Positions 1-7,725 of a stretch of DNA of 64,000 bases are shown here, in pieces. The stretch is from Luteibacter flocculans (GTDB lineage: Bacteria; Pseudomonadota; Gammaproteobacteria; Xanthomonadales; Rhodanobacteraceae). Location: positions 2,834,001 through 2,898,000 of the forward strand of contig NZ_CP063231.1 of assembly GCF_023612255.1 (NCBI RefSeq), written 5' to 3'. Below the pieces are notes generated by a model. It worked only from the letters and a program-made list of their open reading frames with translations, was not told the DNA's origin and made no database searches. The translations under genes were made by a program, and so were the position numbers. Every line of letters begins with the position of its first letter. Positions within the stretch are counted from its first letter, which is position 1.

Positions 1-447
1 GACCAGTTGCCGGTCGTGATCAACTTCGACCTCCCGATGGTCGCGGAAGACTACGTGCATCGCATCGGTCGTACCGGTCGTGCGGGTGCGGAAGGCCAGG
101 CCATCTCGCTCGTGAGTCACGACGAGTCGGGCCTGCTGCGCGACATCGGCCGCCTGCTCAAGACCGACCTGTCGATCCGCAACATCGAAGGCTTCGAACC
201 CAGCACCCCGCTGCGTCTCGATGCCGGCGCGCCCCGTCCGAAGCAGCAGCAGCGCCAGCCGCGCTCGCAGAGCGGCGGTGGCCAGGGCCGTCCGGGTGGC
301 AGCAGCCAAGGCCGCCAGGGTGGCAACGGTGGCGGTCGCTCGCCGTCGCATCGCCCGCACGGTCATGCCGCCGCAGGCACCGGCGAGAGCACCGGCAGCC
401 ACAAGCGTCGTCGCCAGCGTCGCGGCCCGGCCACGAACAAGGCCTGA
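1..447 (+). CDS. DEAD-box RNA helicase C-terminus (RhlE-like), 5' truncated
   Basis: This is the 3' end of an ATP-dependent RNA helicase gene that begins before the window. The reading frame is open from base 1. The visible protein has the end of the helicase C-terminal domain with motif VI ([10 protein letters not shown]), followed by a low-complexity basic tail rich in Gln, Arg, Gly and Ser. That tail is typical of RhlE-type helicases in proteobacteria and probably binds RNA. The Walker A and DEAD motifs lie upstream and cannot be checked. A second, complete DEAD-box gene (deaD) lies 2 kb away on the same strand. RhlE rather than RhlB or SrmB is inferred from the tail and the sequence around motif VI. 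Confidence 0.85.
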   Translation, partial: DQLPVVINFDLPMVAEDYVHRIGRTGRAGAEGQAISLVSHDESGLLRDIGRLLKTDLSIRNIEGFEPSTPLRLDAGAPRPKQQQRQPRSQSGGGQGRPGGSSQGRQGGNGGGRSPSHRPHGHAAAGTGESTGSHKRRRQRRGPATNKA

Positions 448-534
448 CGGCCTAGCCGCATGGGCGATAGCTGACCCATGCGGCAATCCGGATCATGCGG
501 GGTGGCAGGCCACTCCATCAGGTATCCATTTCGC

Positions 535-975
535 ATGTCCCGCATTCACCGCTACAGCGTCGTCGTGTTGCGCACGGCTTTTGGTGCGCTCTTCACCTTC
601 TCCGGCCTGAATCACATCTTCGGCTTCTGGCAGCCGCCCGAACCGCTGACGATCGCGGGACGCACCTTTATGGCAGGCCTCGAAGCGAGTGGCTTCGTCA
701 TGCCGTTGCTCGGCGTGCTGTTCGTCTATGCCGGCGTGGCGTTGATCGCCGCACGCCTCGTGCCGCTGGCCCTGCTTCTGCTGGCCGCCCCCGTGGTGAC
801 GATCTTCGGCTATCACTTCGTCACCGAGGGTCACACGCTCGGACCGCACATCCCCTTGCTCGCCGTATACCTGCTGCTGGCATGGGAAGAACGGGCCGCA
901 TGGCGTGCGATGTTCGATGCGGAACGGAAGTCGCGCGAACCGGCGGAGCCTGCGCCGCTCAGGCCTGCGTTCTGA
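535..975 (+). CDS. DoxX-like small integral membrane protein
   Basis: A 146-residue hydrophobic protein with about four predicted membrane segments and a short charged tail. It starts Met-Ser-Arg-Ile-His, followed by a first membrane helix with a phenylalanine-rich GALFTFSGLNHIF stretch as in DoxX/DoxD-like proteins. The start at 535 places the first helix near the N-terminus; an in-frame start at 478 would add 19 residues with no membrane or signal character and is less likely. The gene overlaps the convergent acetyltransferase gene by 17 bases at its 3' end. Members of this family are inner-membrane proteins of poorly defined redox or quinone-related role, so no specific function is assigned. 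Confidence 0.7.
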   Translation: MSRIHRYSVVVLRTAFGALFTFSGLNHIFGFWQPPEPLTIAGRTFMAGLEASGFVMPLLGVLFVYAGVALIAARLVPLALLLLAAPVVTIFGYHFVTEGHTLGPHIPLLAVYLLLAWEERAAWRAMFDAERKSREPAEPAPLRPAF

Positions 976-1513
976 TCTTCGCGGTGAGGACGTGGTCCTC
1001 CCAGACGCCATCGATCTTCAGGTAGCGCTTCGCGTAGCCTTCCTTCTCGAAACCGAGCCGTTCCAGCAGGCGCCCGCTGCGGTCGTTGCGCGGCATGTAG
1101 TTCGCCATCACGCGATGAAAATCCAGCGGGCCGAACGCGTAGCGAATGGCGGCGTCCAGCGCCTCGTACATCAGCCCCTGCCCTTCGTGTCGGCGCCCGA
1201 TACCGTAGCCGAGATGGCACGCCTGGAAGACACCGCGCACCACGTTCGCCAGCGTGAAGCTGGCGATCATCTCGCTGGCATCGGGCGTCAGCACGGCGAA
1301 GGGATAGCCCCGATCCGCACGCGCCGCTTCCAGCCCGGCTTCGATGGCCTGCTGGCATCCCGCCAGCGTGTAGTGCGAGTCGCTGCGCAGCGGCTCCCAC
1401 GGCGCAAGATGCTCGCGGTTTTCCACGCGATAGCGTCGCAGCAGCTCGGCTTCCTCTACGTCGAGCAGGCGGATCACAGCGCGCGCGGTGCGCATGCGGA
1501 TCGGCTCGCTCAT
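959..1513 (-). CDS. GNAT acetyltransferase, RimJ/RimL type
   Basis: A 184-residue GCN5-related N-acetyltransferase. The order of features matches RimJ/RimL enzymes: an N-terminal strand-helix unit (RTARAVIRLL), a central GYGIGRRHEGQGLMYEAL segment forming the acetyl-CoA pyrophosphate loop, and a C-terminal NDRSGRLLERLGFEKEGY motif. The family acetylates N-terminal amines of ribosomal proteins or small amines; the actual substrate here is unknown. Its ATG overlaps the stop codon of fghA by four bases (ATGA), so the two are probably translationally coupled in one minus-strand operon. Confidence 0.85.
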   Translation of the reverse strand: MSEPIRMRTARAVIRLLDVEEAELLRRYRVENREHLAPWEPLRSDSHYTLAGCQQAIEAGLEAARADRGYPFAVLTPDASEMIASFTLANVVRGVFQACHLGYGIGRRHEGQGLMYEALDAAIRYAFGPLDFHRVMANYMPRNDRSGRLLERLGFEKEGYAKRYLKIDGVWEDHVLTAKIRTQA

Positions 1514-2358
1514 GCGCAGAGGATCTCCGCATGGTGGCGCAGGTGCTCCTCCACGAAGGTCTGGATGAAGTAATAGCTGTGGTCGTACCCGGGGCGCATG
1601 CGCAGCGCCAGCGGCTGGCCGGCGTCCTCGCAGGCCGCTTCGAAGCGCTGCGGCTGCAACTGGTTCACGAGAAAGCCATCCGCCTCGCCCTGGTCGATGA
1701 GGATGGTGCCCGCGAAGCGTGCGCCGTCGGCGACCAAGGCCGTGGCGTCGTACCGGGCCCAGGCCTTGCGATCGTCGCCGAGGTAGCGCGGAAAAGCCTT
1801 CTCGCCCCAGGGCACGCTGGCCGGCGCCACGATGGGCGCGAAGGCCGAGAGGGAGCGGTAGCGGCCGGGATTGCGGAGCGCCAGGGTCAGGGCACCGTGC
1901 CCGCCCATGGAATGACCGAAGATGCCTTGCCGGCCCATGTCGAGCGGAAACCGGCCCGCGACGACGCGGGGCAGTTCGTCCACTACGTAGCTGTACATCC
2001 GGAAGCGCTCGCGCCATGGCGCCTCGGTGGCATCAAGGTAGAAACCGGCGCCCTCGCCGAACTCCCAGTCGCCCGTGGCACCTTCGATCCCGGTGTCGCG
2101 CGGGCTGGTGTCCGGCATGACCAGTGCCAGGCCCAGTTCGGCCGCGACGCGTTGCGCGCCGGCCTTGATCGTGAAGGTCTCCGCCGTGCAGGTCAGCCCA
2201 GCGAGGAACCAGAGCACCGGCACGGGGCCCTGCGTGGCCTTCGGCGGCAGGTAGACCGCAAAGCGCATCGGCCCGCCGCAGGCCTCCGACACGTGGGAAT
2301 AAAAGCCCTGCACACCGCCGAAGCACTGTTGTTCCGAGATGGTTTCCACCGCCGCCAT
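1510..2358 (-). CDS. fghA: S-formylglutathione hydrolase
   Basis: A 282-residue cytosolic esterase-D-type hydrolase that cleaves S-formylglutathione to formate and glutathione in formaldehyde detoxification. The alpha/beta-hydrolase triad is visible: Ser150 in GHSMGG, Asp227 in the DQGEADGFL segment and His260 in GYDHSYYF. Length and motifs match FghA/FrmB. The partner S-(hydroxymethyl)glutathione dehydrogenase is not in the window. The gene is divergent from deaD, with about 145 bp between starts that must hold both promoters. The downstream acetyltransferase overlaps by 4 bp. Confidence 0.93.
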   Translation of the reverse strand: MAAVETISEQQCFGGVQGFYSHVSEACGGPMRFAVYLPPKATQGPVPVLWFLAGLTCTAETFTIKAGAQRVAAELGLALVMPDTSPRDTGIEGATGDWEFGEGAGFYLDATEAPWRERFRMYSYVVDELPRVVAGRFPLDMGRQGIFGHSMGGHGALTLALRNPGRYRSLSAFAPIVAPASVPWGEKAFPRYLGDDRKAWARYDATALVADGARFAGTILIDQGEADGFLVNQLQPQRFEAACEDAGQPLALRMRPGYDHSYYFIQTFVEEHLRHHAEILCA

Positions 2359-2504
2359 AGGCCTGTCCTGACAAAAAGCTGACTAAAGAGTGTAACGCCG
2401 ACATGGACCTAGGCCAGGATGCACGGCGAAACGCGCCCATCGCTGCTACAATACGTCTACTGCCCGGCGCCGAATGTCGCCGCCGCGCCCCTCCCGAGGT
2501 CGCC

Positions 2505-4367
2505 ATGTCATCCCCCGATACAAATAACGCTCCGGCCCTGCCCGGTTTCAGCGCGCTTGCCCTCGACGCCAACGTCGTGCGCGCGCTGACCGAGGTCGGC
2601 TATGAGACCCCCTCCCCCATCCAGGCCGCCACCATCCCGGCGCTGCTCGAAGGCCGCGACGTGATCGGCCAGGCGCAGACCGGTACCGGCAAGACCGCGG
2701 CTTTCGCGCTGCCAGTCCTGTCGCGGATCGATCTGCGTGCCGGCAACAAGCCCCAGGCCCTGGTGCTCGCGCCCACGCGCGAACTCGCCATCCAGGTCGC
2801 GGAAGCGTTCCAGAAGTACGCCACCTACCTGCCCGGCTTCCAGGTGCTGCCGATCTACGGCGGGCAGAGCTACGGTCCGCAGTTGCAGGGCCTGAAGCGC
2901 GGTGCGCAGGTCATCGTCGGTACGCCCGGCCGTGTGATCGACCACCTCGACAAGGGCACGCTCGACCTGTCCGGGCTGCGCTTCATGGTGCTCGACGAGG
3001 CCGACGAAATGCTGCGCATGGGCTTCATCGACGACGTCGAGAAGCTGCTGCAGGCGACGCCGGAAGGCCGCCAGGTCGCGCTGTTCTCCGCAACCATGCC
3101 GGCACCGATCCGCCGCATCGCGCAGACCTACCTGAAAGACCCTGCCGAAGTCACGATCAAGAACAAGACCACCACGGCGGCGAACATCCGCCAGCGTTAC
3201 TGGTGGGTCAGCGGCGTGCACAAGCTCGACGCCCTGACGCGCATCCTCGAAGCCGAGAGCTTCGACGCCATGATCGTCTTCGCGCGCACCAAGTCGGCCA
3301 CCGAAGAACTCGCCAGCAAGCTGCAGGCGCGCGGTTTCGCGGCAGCTGCGATCAACGGCGACATCGCTCAGGCGCAGCGCGAGCGCGTCATCGACCAGTT
3401 GAAGACGGGCAAGCTCGACATCCTGATCGCCACGGACGTCGCCGCGCGCGGCCTCGACGTGGAACGCATCAGCCACGTGCTCAACTACGATATCCCGCAC
3501 GACACCGAGTCGTACGTGCATCGCATCGGCCGCACCGGTCGCGCGGGCCGCAGTGGCGAGGCGATCCTCTTCGTCACGCCGCGCGAGCGCAACCTGCTAC
3601 GTCAGATCGAGCGCGCCACGCGTCAGCCGATCGAGCAGATGCAGTTGCCCACGATCGAGGCGGTGAACGATACCCGCGTCAACAAGTTCAACGAGCGCAT
3701 CACCGAAACGCTGGCGACGGGCGATCTCGGCCTGTTCCAGCAATTGGTGGAAAAGTACGAGCAGGAACACAACGTACCGGCGATCGAAATCGCCGCGGCA
3801 CTCGCGCGCATCGCTCAGGGCGACCAGCCGCTGCTGCTGGAGCCGCCGGCCAAGCGCGAGTACACCGAGCGCCCGCCGCGCGAGTTCGACCGTGAACGCC
3901 CTCAGCGCGACTTCGATCGCGAGCGTCCGTCGCGCGACGGCGGCGACTTCAACGATCGCCGTCCCGTGCGCGAAGGCATGCGCCAGCCGCGTCCTCACGT
4001 CACCGAGGCCGGCAAGCGCACCTACCGCATCGAAGTCGGCCACGAGCACGGCGTGAAGCCGGGCAACATCGTGGGCGCGATCGCCAATGAAGGCGGCGTG
4101 GAAGCCAAGTTCATCGGCCGCGTCAGCATCCGTGACGACTATAGCCTGATCGACCTCCCCGACGGCATGCCCGCGGAGACCTTCAACCACCTGAAGAAGG
4201 TGTGGGTCGCCCAGCAGCAGTTGAAGATCCGCGAATGGGACGGCACCGAGTCGCCGCAGAGCGGTGGCGGTGGTAGCGGTGGCGCGCCGCGTCCGCGCGG
4301 CAACTTCCGCCCGTCGGGCGGACGTCCGGGCGGTGCCAAACCGCCTCGCAAGAAGCGCGACGCGTAA
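2505..4367 (+). CDS. deaD: DEAD-box ATP-dependent RNA helicase DeaD/CsdA
   Basis: A 620-residue cytosolic RNA helicase of the cold-shock/ribosome-assembly DeaD group. Visible motifs are Walker A (AQTGTGKT, 57-64), PTREL near residue 90, DEAD at 164-167, SAT at 195-197 and [10 protein letters not shown] (motif VI). After the helicase core comes an acidic/basic linker with repeats resembling REFDRERPQRDFDRERP, then a DbpA-type RNA-binding domain at about 505-585, then a Gly/Arg-rich tail. The start at 2505 was chosen because a GAGGT ribosome-binding site lies just upstream; an in-frame ATG at 2403 would add 34 residues outside the family's N-terminus. A strong hairpin terminator follows the stop codon directly. 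Confidence 0.95.
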   Translation: MSSPDTNNAPALPGFSALALDANVVRALTEVGYETPSPIQAATIPALLEGRDVIGQAQTGTGKTAAFALPVLSRIDLRAGNKPQALVLAPTRELAIQVAEAFQKYATYLPGFQVLPIYGGQSYGPQLQGLKRGAQVIVGTPGRVIDHLDKGTLDLSGLRFMVLDEADEMLRMGFIDDVEKLLQATPEGRQVALFSATMPAPIRRIAQTYLKDPAEVTIKNKTTTAANIRQRYWWVSGVHKLDALTRILEAESFDAMIVFARTKSATEELASKLQARGFAAAAINGDIAQAQRERVIDQLKTGKLDILIATDVAARGLDVERISHVLNYDIPHDTESYVHRIGRTGRAGRSGEAILFVTPRERNLLRQIERATRQPIEQMQLPTIEAVNDTRVNKFNERITETLATGDLGLFQQLVEKYEQEHNVPAIEIAAALARIAQGDQPLLLEPPAKREYTERPPREFDRERPQRDFDRERPSRDGGDFNDRRPVREGMRQPRPHVTEAGKRTYRIEVGHEHGVKPGNIVGAIANEGGVEAKFIGRVSIRDDYSLIDLPDGMPAETFNHLKKVWVAQQQLKIREWDGTESPQSGGGGSGGAPRPRGNFRPSGGRPGGAKPPRKKRDA

Positions 4368-4403
4368 TGACAAAGGCCCCGGAAACGGGGCCTTTGTCAT
4401 TTT
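4367..4403 (+). terminator. Rho-independent terminator of deaD
   Basis: A perfect 14-bp inverted repeat (ATGACAAAGGCCCC / GGGGCCTTTGTCAT) with a 6-base loop starts at the last base of the deaD stop codon and ends in a short T run. The symmetric T/A flanks mean it may also stop transcription arriving from the IS element on the other strand. Confidence 0.9.
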
Positions 4404-4455
4404 GATCCCCGGCACGAGCGGGAAGGCACGGTTGAGAAGGCAAGGGTGGGAGATC

Positions 4456-5409
4456 CTATGTTGAGGCGCAAGCGGCAGCGAAGCGTTCGGGGTCGAAGGG
4501 CTGACCTTTAGTGAGGATGGCGTGGGCGAGTCGGATGATCTTCCGAGCCAGGATCACGAAGACGGCGGTGGCACTGAGTCCGCGCGCGCGGTAGCGCGCG
4601 TAGAGTGCTTGGCCGACCGTATGCCGAGCGAAGGTGGCCGCCGCCATGTAAGTCAGTCGTCGAAATTCCGCCTCGCCCCGCTTGGAGAGCTTACGCGTGC
4701 CGCGGTAGCTGCCGGACTCCCGGGGCCGAGGGTCCAAGCCGATATAGGCAATCAGCGCCTCGGCGCCAATGCCTGGCAGGCGCCAGAAAAGGCTCAGCAA
4801 GGCCGCACTGCTAAGCGCCCCCACGCCGGGAATGGTGCGCAGCAGTTCGCGTTGTTGTTGGCGCGCCCGATCGGCGGCGACCTGCTCATCGATGAGTCGG
4901 TCGATCTGGGCCAGGGCGGCTTTGTACTGCGCCAACAAGGCATCGATAGCGGGCAGCGGCGCGTCCTGGAAACCTAACCGCAGGCTGCCTTGCTGCCTCA
5001 CCAGCAAGGCCCGTCGCCGCAGCAGCCATTCCAGGCTGGCCGCATGCTCTTCCGGCGCGGTATAGCGTCGTAAATGGTCCTGCTCGCGCTCCAGATAACG
5101 GGCAATGACTTGGGCGTCGACCCGATCGGTCTTGGCCCGTCGCCGCAGGCTCTCCGCGTAATGGCGCACGTCCCGCGGATTGAGCAGGTAAATGGCCACC
5201 CCCTTGGCCACCGCACGCTGCAACAACGTCTGATGGCAGGCGCCGCTGGCTTCCACGGCCAGCACGCTGCGCGGCGGCAACTCATCCAGCCACGCATCAA
5301 TGGCCGGCGGGTCGTTGCCGATCCGCCGCGTCTGACCCGGCACTTGGTGGCAAGCCACCGTCAGAGCCGCCTTGTCGATATCGATCCCGAAATGACGTAC
5401 TGGCTTCAT
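4456..5409 (-). CDS. IS110-family transposase (DEDD recombinase)
   Basis: A 317-residue recombinase. The N-terminal DEDD RuvC-like domain has Asp10 (FGIDIDK), Glu53 (AVEASGA) and Asp95/Asp98 (KTDRVDAQ). The C-terminal Transposase_20 region has a helix-hairpin-helix-like TIPGVGALSSAALL and the conserved serine region around ESGSYRGTRKLSKRG. The start MKPVRHFGIDID places the first catalytic Asp where the family has it and follows GGAGTGGGACC; an upstream start would add about 34 unrelated residues. No frameshift or stop interrupts it, so it looks functional. Known IS110 recombinases use a structured RNA from the adjacent non-coding end as guide. Confidence 0.93.
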   Translation of the reverse strand: MKPVRHFGIDIDKAALTVACHQVPGQTRRIGNDPPAIDAWLDELPPRSVLAVEASGACHQTLLQRAVAKGVAIYLLNPRDVRHYAESLRRRAKTDRVDAQVIARYLEREQDHLRRYTAPEEHAASLEWLLRRRALLVRQQGSLRLGFQDAPLPAIDALLAQYKAALAQIDRLIDEQVAADRARQQQRELLRTIPGVGALSSAALLSLFWRLPGIGAEALIAYIGLDPRPRESGSYRGTRKLSKRGEAEFRRLTYMAAATFARHTVGQALYARYRARGLSATAVFVILARKIIRLAHAILTKGQPFDPERFAAACAST

Positions 5410-5632
5410 GGTCCCACTCCTCGTAGTCTCAAGGACGGCTGGGGTGAAGCCCATCGACGCGTTAGCTTGTTCATCGGCGATCGGATCGCCAGATCCTTCA
5501 TCGACGCTCACGATGGGTCGGGATGTCTCTCACTGTCGGTCTCGTTGGTCGAGCCGATACCACTAGCGTCCCTCACCCCAGCCCCTTATCCCTCGCCTTG
5601 CCGGCGAGAGAAAGGGGCGGACACAACATACA
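5410..5632 (-). ncRNA. Candidate IS110 bridge RNA in the non-coding end
   Basis: The 223 bp between the deduced element end and the transposase start contain no supported protein gene. IS110-group elements such as IS621 encode a guide (bridge) RNA of roughly 180 nt in this position. The region holds a strong hairpin at about 5582-5616 (CCCCTT and CTCGCC pairing with GGCGAG and AAGGGG around a short loop), which would be the 5' stem of such an RNA. The exact ends, the target-binding loop and the donor-binding loop were not resolved by eye, so this rests on position plus one visible stem. Confidence 0.45.
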
Positions 5633-5733
5633 AGCCACCCTGGTGGCGATAAGCCAACGAAGCGGTGTAGCGGTGAGTCAGATCCCCATCGCCAGCAGGC
5701 TGGCTCCCACCGGCAAGCTCCCACCCGCAGGGT
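5633..5733. repeat. REP-like palindromes flanking the IS110 element
   Basis: The region holds the interrupted REP copy (core CCACCCTGGTGG, then CGATAAGCC) and, about 50 bp on, an inverted copy of the CCAGCCTGCTGG type (ATCGCCAGCAGGCTGGCTCC at about 5688-5707) followed by a partial third head. The pair with opposite orientation forms a typical REP doublet between the end of the ykgJ-like gene and the deaD terminator region. Confidence 0.75.
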
Positions 5734-5754
5734 CTGATCGCCCTGGACCGGCGC

Positions 5755-6096
5755 CTACAAAAAATCCGCCGGCGTCAGCGGCTGCATGCCGTGCCTGATT
5801 CGCGCCTTGTCGCATTGCGGGCTGGGCTGGCCGTTTTCCCACGCGGGCTGCAGCTCGTGGCAGGGCGACGGGCGTACTGCATAGACGCCGCAATGCGCGG
5901 CGACCCCAACCTCACCTACCAGCGACTTGCAGCGCGGTTCGTACGCGTTCGTGCCATGCATCGCCACACGATGCGGATCGAGATGCTCGGTGAGCGCGGC
6001 CGGCGTGATGCCGCCGGCCGTGTCGGTCTCCAACCAATGGAACGCCACGCGATACGTCGCGCAGCAGGCGCCGCAGCGCAGGCAAGGATGGAGCAT
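5755..6096 (-). CDS. YkgJ-family cysteine-cluster protein
   Basis: A 113-residue protein that begins MLHPCLRCGACC, the CxxCxxCC signature of the YkgJ / zinc-or-iron-chelating family. Further cysteines occur in EPRCKSL, AAHCGVY, SPCHELQ and SPQCDKA, enough for a metal-binding site. The function of the family is not established; it is probably cytosolic. It starts 3 bp after the stop of the ypfJ-like gene and is probably co-transcribed with it. Its 3' end runs into a REP doublet. Confidence 0.82.
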   Translation of the reverse strand: MLHPCLRCGACCATYRVAFHWLETDTAGGITPAALTEHLDPHRVAMHGTNAYEPRCKSLVGEVGVAAHCGVYAVRPSPCHELQPAWENGQPSPQCDKARIRHGMQPLTPADFL

Positions 6097-6099
6097 GGT

Positions 6100-6969
6100 T
6101 CAGATCGGTCCCGAGAACGTGTTGCACTTGCCGACATCACCGCTGTCCAGCCCCGTGCGGAACCAATGCACGCGCTGCGCTGATGTGCCATGCGTAAAGG
6201 AATCCGGCACCACCCTGCCCTGTGACTGCTCCTGCAAGGCATCGTCGCCAATGGCCGTGGCTGCGTTGATTGCCGATTCGATGTCACCCGGCTGCAGCCA
6301 GTGCTGTCGTTGCTGCGAATGATTGGCCCACACGCCTGCGAAGCAATCCGCCTGCAATTCCTGTCGCACGGACAAACCCGTAGCGCCCTCGAGGCGTGCG
6401 CCACGCTGACGAGCGTCACTCACCTTGTCGAAGACGCCCACCAGGTTCTGCACGTGATGCCCCACTTCGTGGGCGATGACGTAAGCACGGGCGAAGTCGC
6501 CGGCCTCGTGGAAACGCGACTGCATCTCCTGGAAGAAGCCGAGGTCCAGATAGACGCGGTGGTCGCCAGGACAATAGAACGGGCCGACCGCGGACGATGC
6601 CGACCCGCATGCGGTGCGGACGCCGTTGCGGAACAGCACCAGCTTCGGTTGTTCGTACTGCTGCCCATTCGCAGCAAAGATCTCGCTCCAGGTGTCCTCG
6701 GTTTCGCCGAGGATCGCGCGGACGAAGTCCACCTGCGGATCGTTGGCCGCTGCCTGATGAGGGGCCTGTTGCGTCGACGGCGGCGCCGCCGCGCCAGGGT
6801 CGCCCTGGCCCAGCAATGCGGTGGGATCCTTGAAGAAGACCAGACCGAGGATGGCGAGGACGATGATGCCACCGATGCCCAACCCACGGCCACCGAACGA
6901 CGGACCTCCGCCACCGCCTTGACCGGCGTCTTCCACGTTGTCGCTTCTACGCCCTTTTTGCCAGAGCAT
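6100..6969 (-). CDS. YpfJ-family putative neutral zinc metallopeptidase
   Basis: A 289-residue protein with a short cytosolic N-terminus (GRRSDNVEDAG), a Gly-rich stretch, one membrane helix at about 33-47, a disordered Ala/Pro/Gln linker and a C-terminal domain exposed outside the membrane. The zincin motif is HEVGHH, with His167, Glu168 and His171 as HExxH. The length and the unusual RSDNVED start match the YpfJ (PF04228) family. Substrates are unknown. The next gene on the strand (YkgJ-like) follows after 3 bp. Confidence 0.9.
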   Translation of the reverse strand: MLWQKGRRSDNVEDAGQGGGGGPSFGGRGLGIGGIIVLAILGLVFFKDPTALLGQGDPGAAAPPSTQQAPHQAAANDPQVDFVRAILGETEDTWSEIFAANGQQYEQPKLVLFRNGVRTACGSASSAVGPFYCPGDHRVYLDLGFFQEMQSRFHEAGDFARAYVIAHEVGHHVQNLVGVFDKVSDARQRGARLEGATGLSVRQELQADCFAGVWANHSQQRQHWLQPGDIESAINAATAIGDDALQEQSQGRVVPDSFTHGTSAQRVHWFRTGLDSGDVGKCNTFSGPI

Positions 6970-7071
6970 GGTTCAACCCCTCACGTTGCGCCCCAAGCGA
7001 GACGCTGTAGGCATGTTCGCACAGACCGTTGCCGGTACACTCCGCGGTCGAAGTCGACCCACGGATCACTC

Positions 7072-7500
7072 ATGACCAGCCAACTCCCCGCCGTCGTCAC
7101 CCTTCTCACCCTGCTCCTCATGTTCGCTACGGTGTGGATGGTAGGCCGTGCCCGTGAACGTTATGGCATCAAGGCGCCTTCGATCTCCGGCGATCCGGCG
7201 TTCGAGCGCGCCTGGCGAGTACAGATGAACACGCTGGAAAACGCCGTAATGTTCATCCCGGCCCTATGGCTGGCCGCGCAGTACGTCGATCCCCTCTGGG
7301 CCGGCATCGCGGGTCTCGTGTGGCTGGCAGGCCGCGTCTGGTACGCCGCAGCCTACCTTCGCGACCCGGCGCGACGCGGCCCGGGTTACATCGTGTCGAT
7401 GATCGCCTGGGCGGCACTGATGCTGATGGCCGCGGGCGGCATGGGCATGGCCATCATGGAAAACAACGCCACGCCCGTCGAGGAAGCGGCCGGAACCTGA
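7072..7500 (+). CDS. MAPEG-family membrane protein
   Basis: A 142-residue protein with four predicted membrane helices. The central ERAWRVQMNTLENAVMFIPALW segment is the family signature, the ExxxN motif that in MAPEG enzymes contacts glutathione. Family members have glutathione S-transferase or peroxidase activity in membranes; the bacterial role is unclear. The ATG at 7072 places the first helix immediately at the N-terminus as in the family; a much longer open frame upstream is antisense to ypfJ and is not coding. A REP cluster follows the stop codon. Confidence 0.83.
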   Translation: MTSQLPAVVTLLTLLLMFATVWMVGRARERYGIKAPSISGDPAFERAWRVQMNTLENAVMFIPALWLAAQYVDPLWAGIAGLVWLAGRVWYAAAYLRDPARRGPGYIVSMIAWAALMLMAAGGMGMAIMENNATPVEEAAGT

Positions 7501-7514
7501 CCGCACGGTTCCCT

Positions 7515-7707
7515 GTGGGAGCCGCCATGGCGGCGAGGGAAGCGTGCAGGTAGGAACTACTACTTGCCGGTGGGGGGCTACTACTTGCTGGTGGGAGCCA
7601 GCCTGCTGGCGATGGGAGCTTGCCGGTGGGAGCCAGCCTGCTGGCGATGTGGCCTTCCTCACCGCTACACCGCTTCGTTGGCTTCTCGCCGCTATAGCGG
7701 CTCCCAC
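7515..7707. repeat. Cluster of REP-like palindromes
   Basis: At least four REP units fill the gap between the convergent MAPEG and terC genes. They are a CCGCCATGGCGG-type copy at 7515, two CCAGCCTGCTGG-type copies at 7591 and 7626, and an inverted CCGCTATAGCGG copy ending at 7707. Between them are degenerate heads (GTAGGAACTACTACTTGCC). All share the GT(G/A)GGAGCC head. Confidence 0.8.
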
Positions 7708-7725
7708 AACCTTCCTATGGCAGCG

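Larger units (their letters stand above)
4453..5634 (-). mobile_element. IS110-family insertion sequence inserted in a REP
   Basis: The limits are deduced from the interrupted REP palindrome. The left flank ends in GTGGGAG (4446-4452). The right flank resumes with AGCCACCCTGGTGGCGATAA (from 5633). Joining them with one AG copy gives an intact repeat like the one at 44759. The element is therefore about 1,182 bp with AG (CT on the transposase strand) at both junctions and no target duplication beyond that dinucleotide. Like other IS110 elements it has no obvious terminal inverted repeats. It carries one transposase gene, whose stop lies 4 bp inside the left junction, and a 223-bp non-coding end upstream of the gene. 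Confidence 0.8.

Noticed and set aside
2403-2504. Upstream in-frame ATG extending deaD by 34 residues
   Set aside because: The extension lies in the promoter region, is not family-like, and the ATG at 2505 has a better ribosome-binding site.
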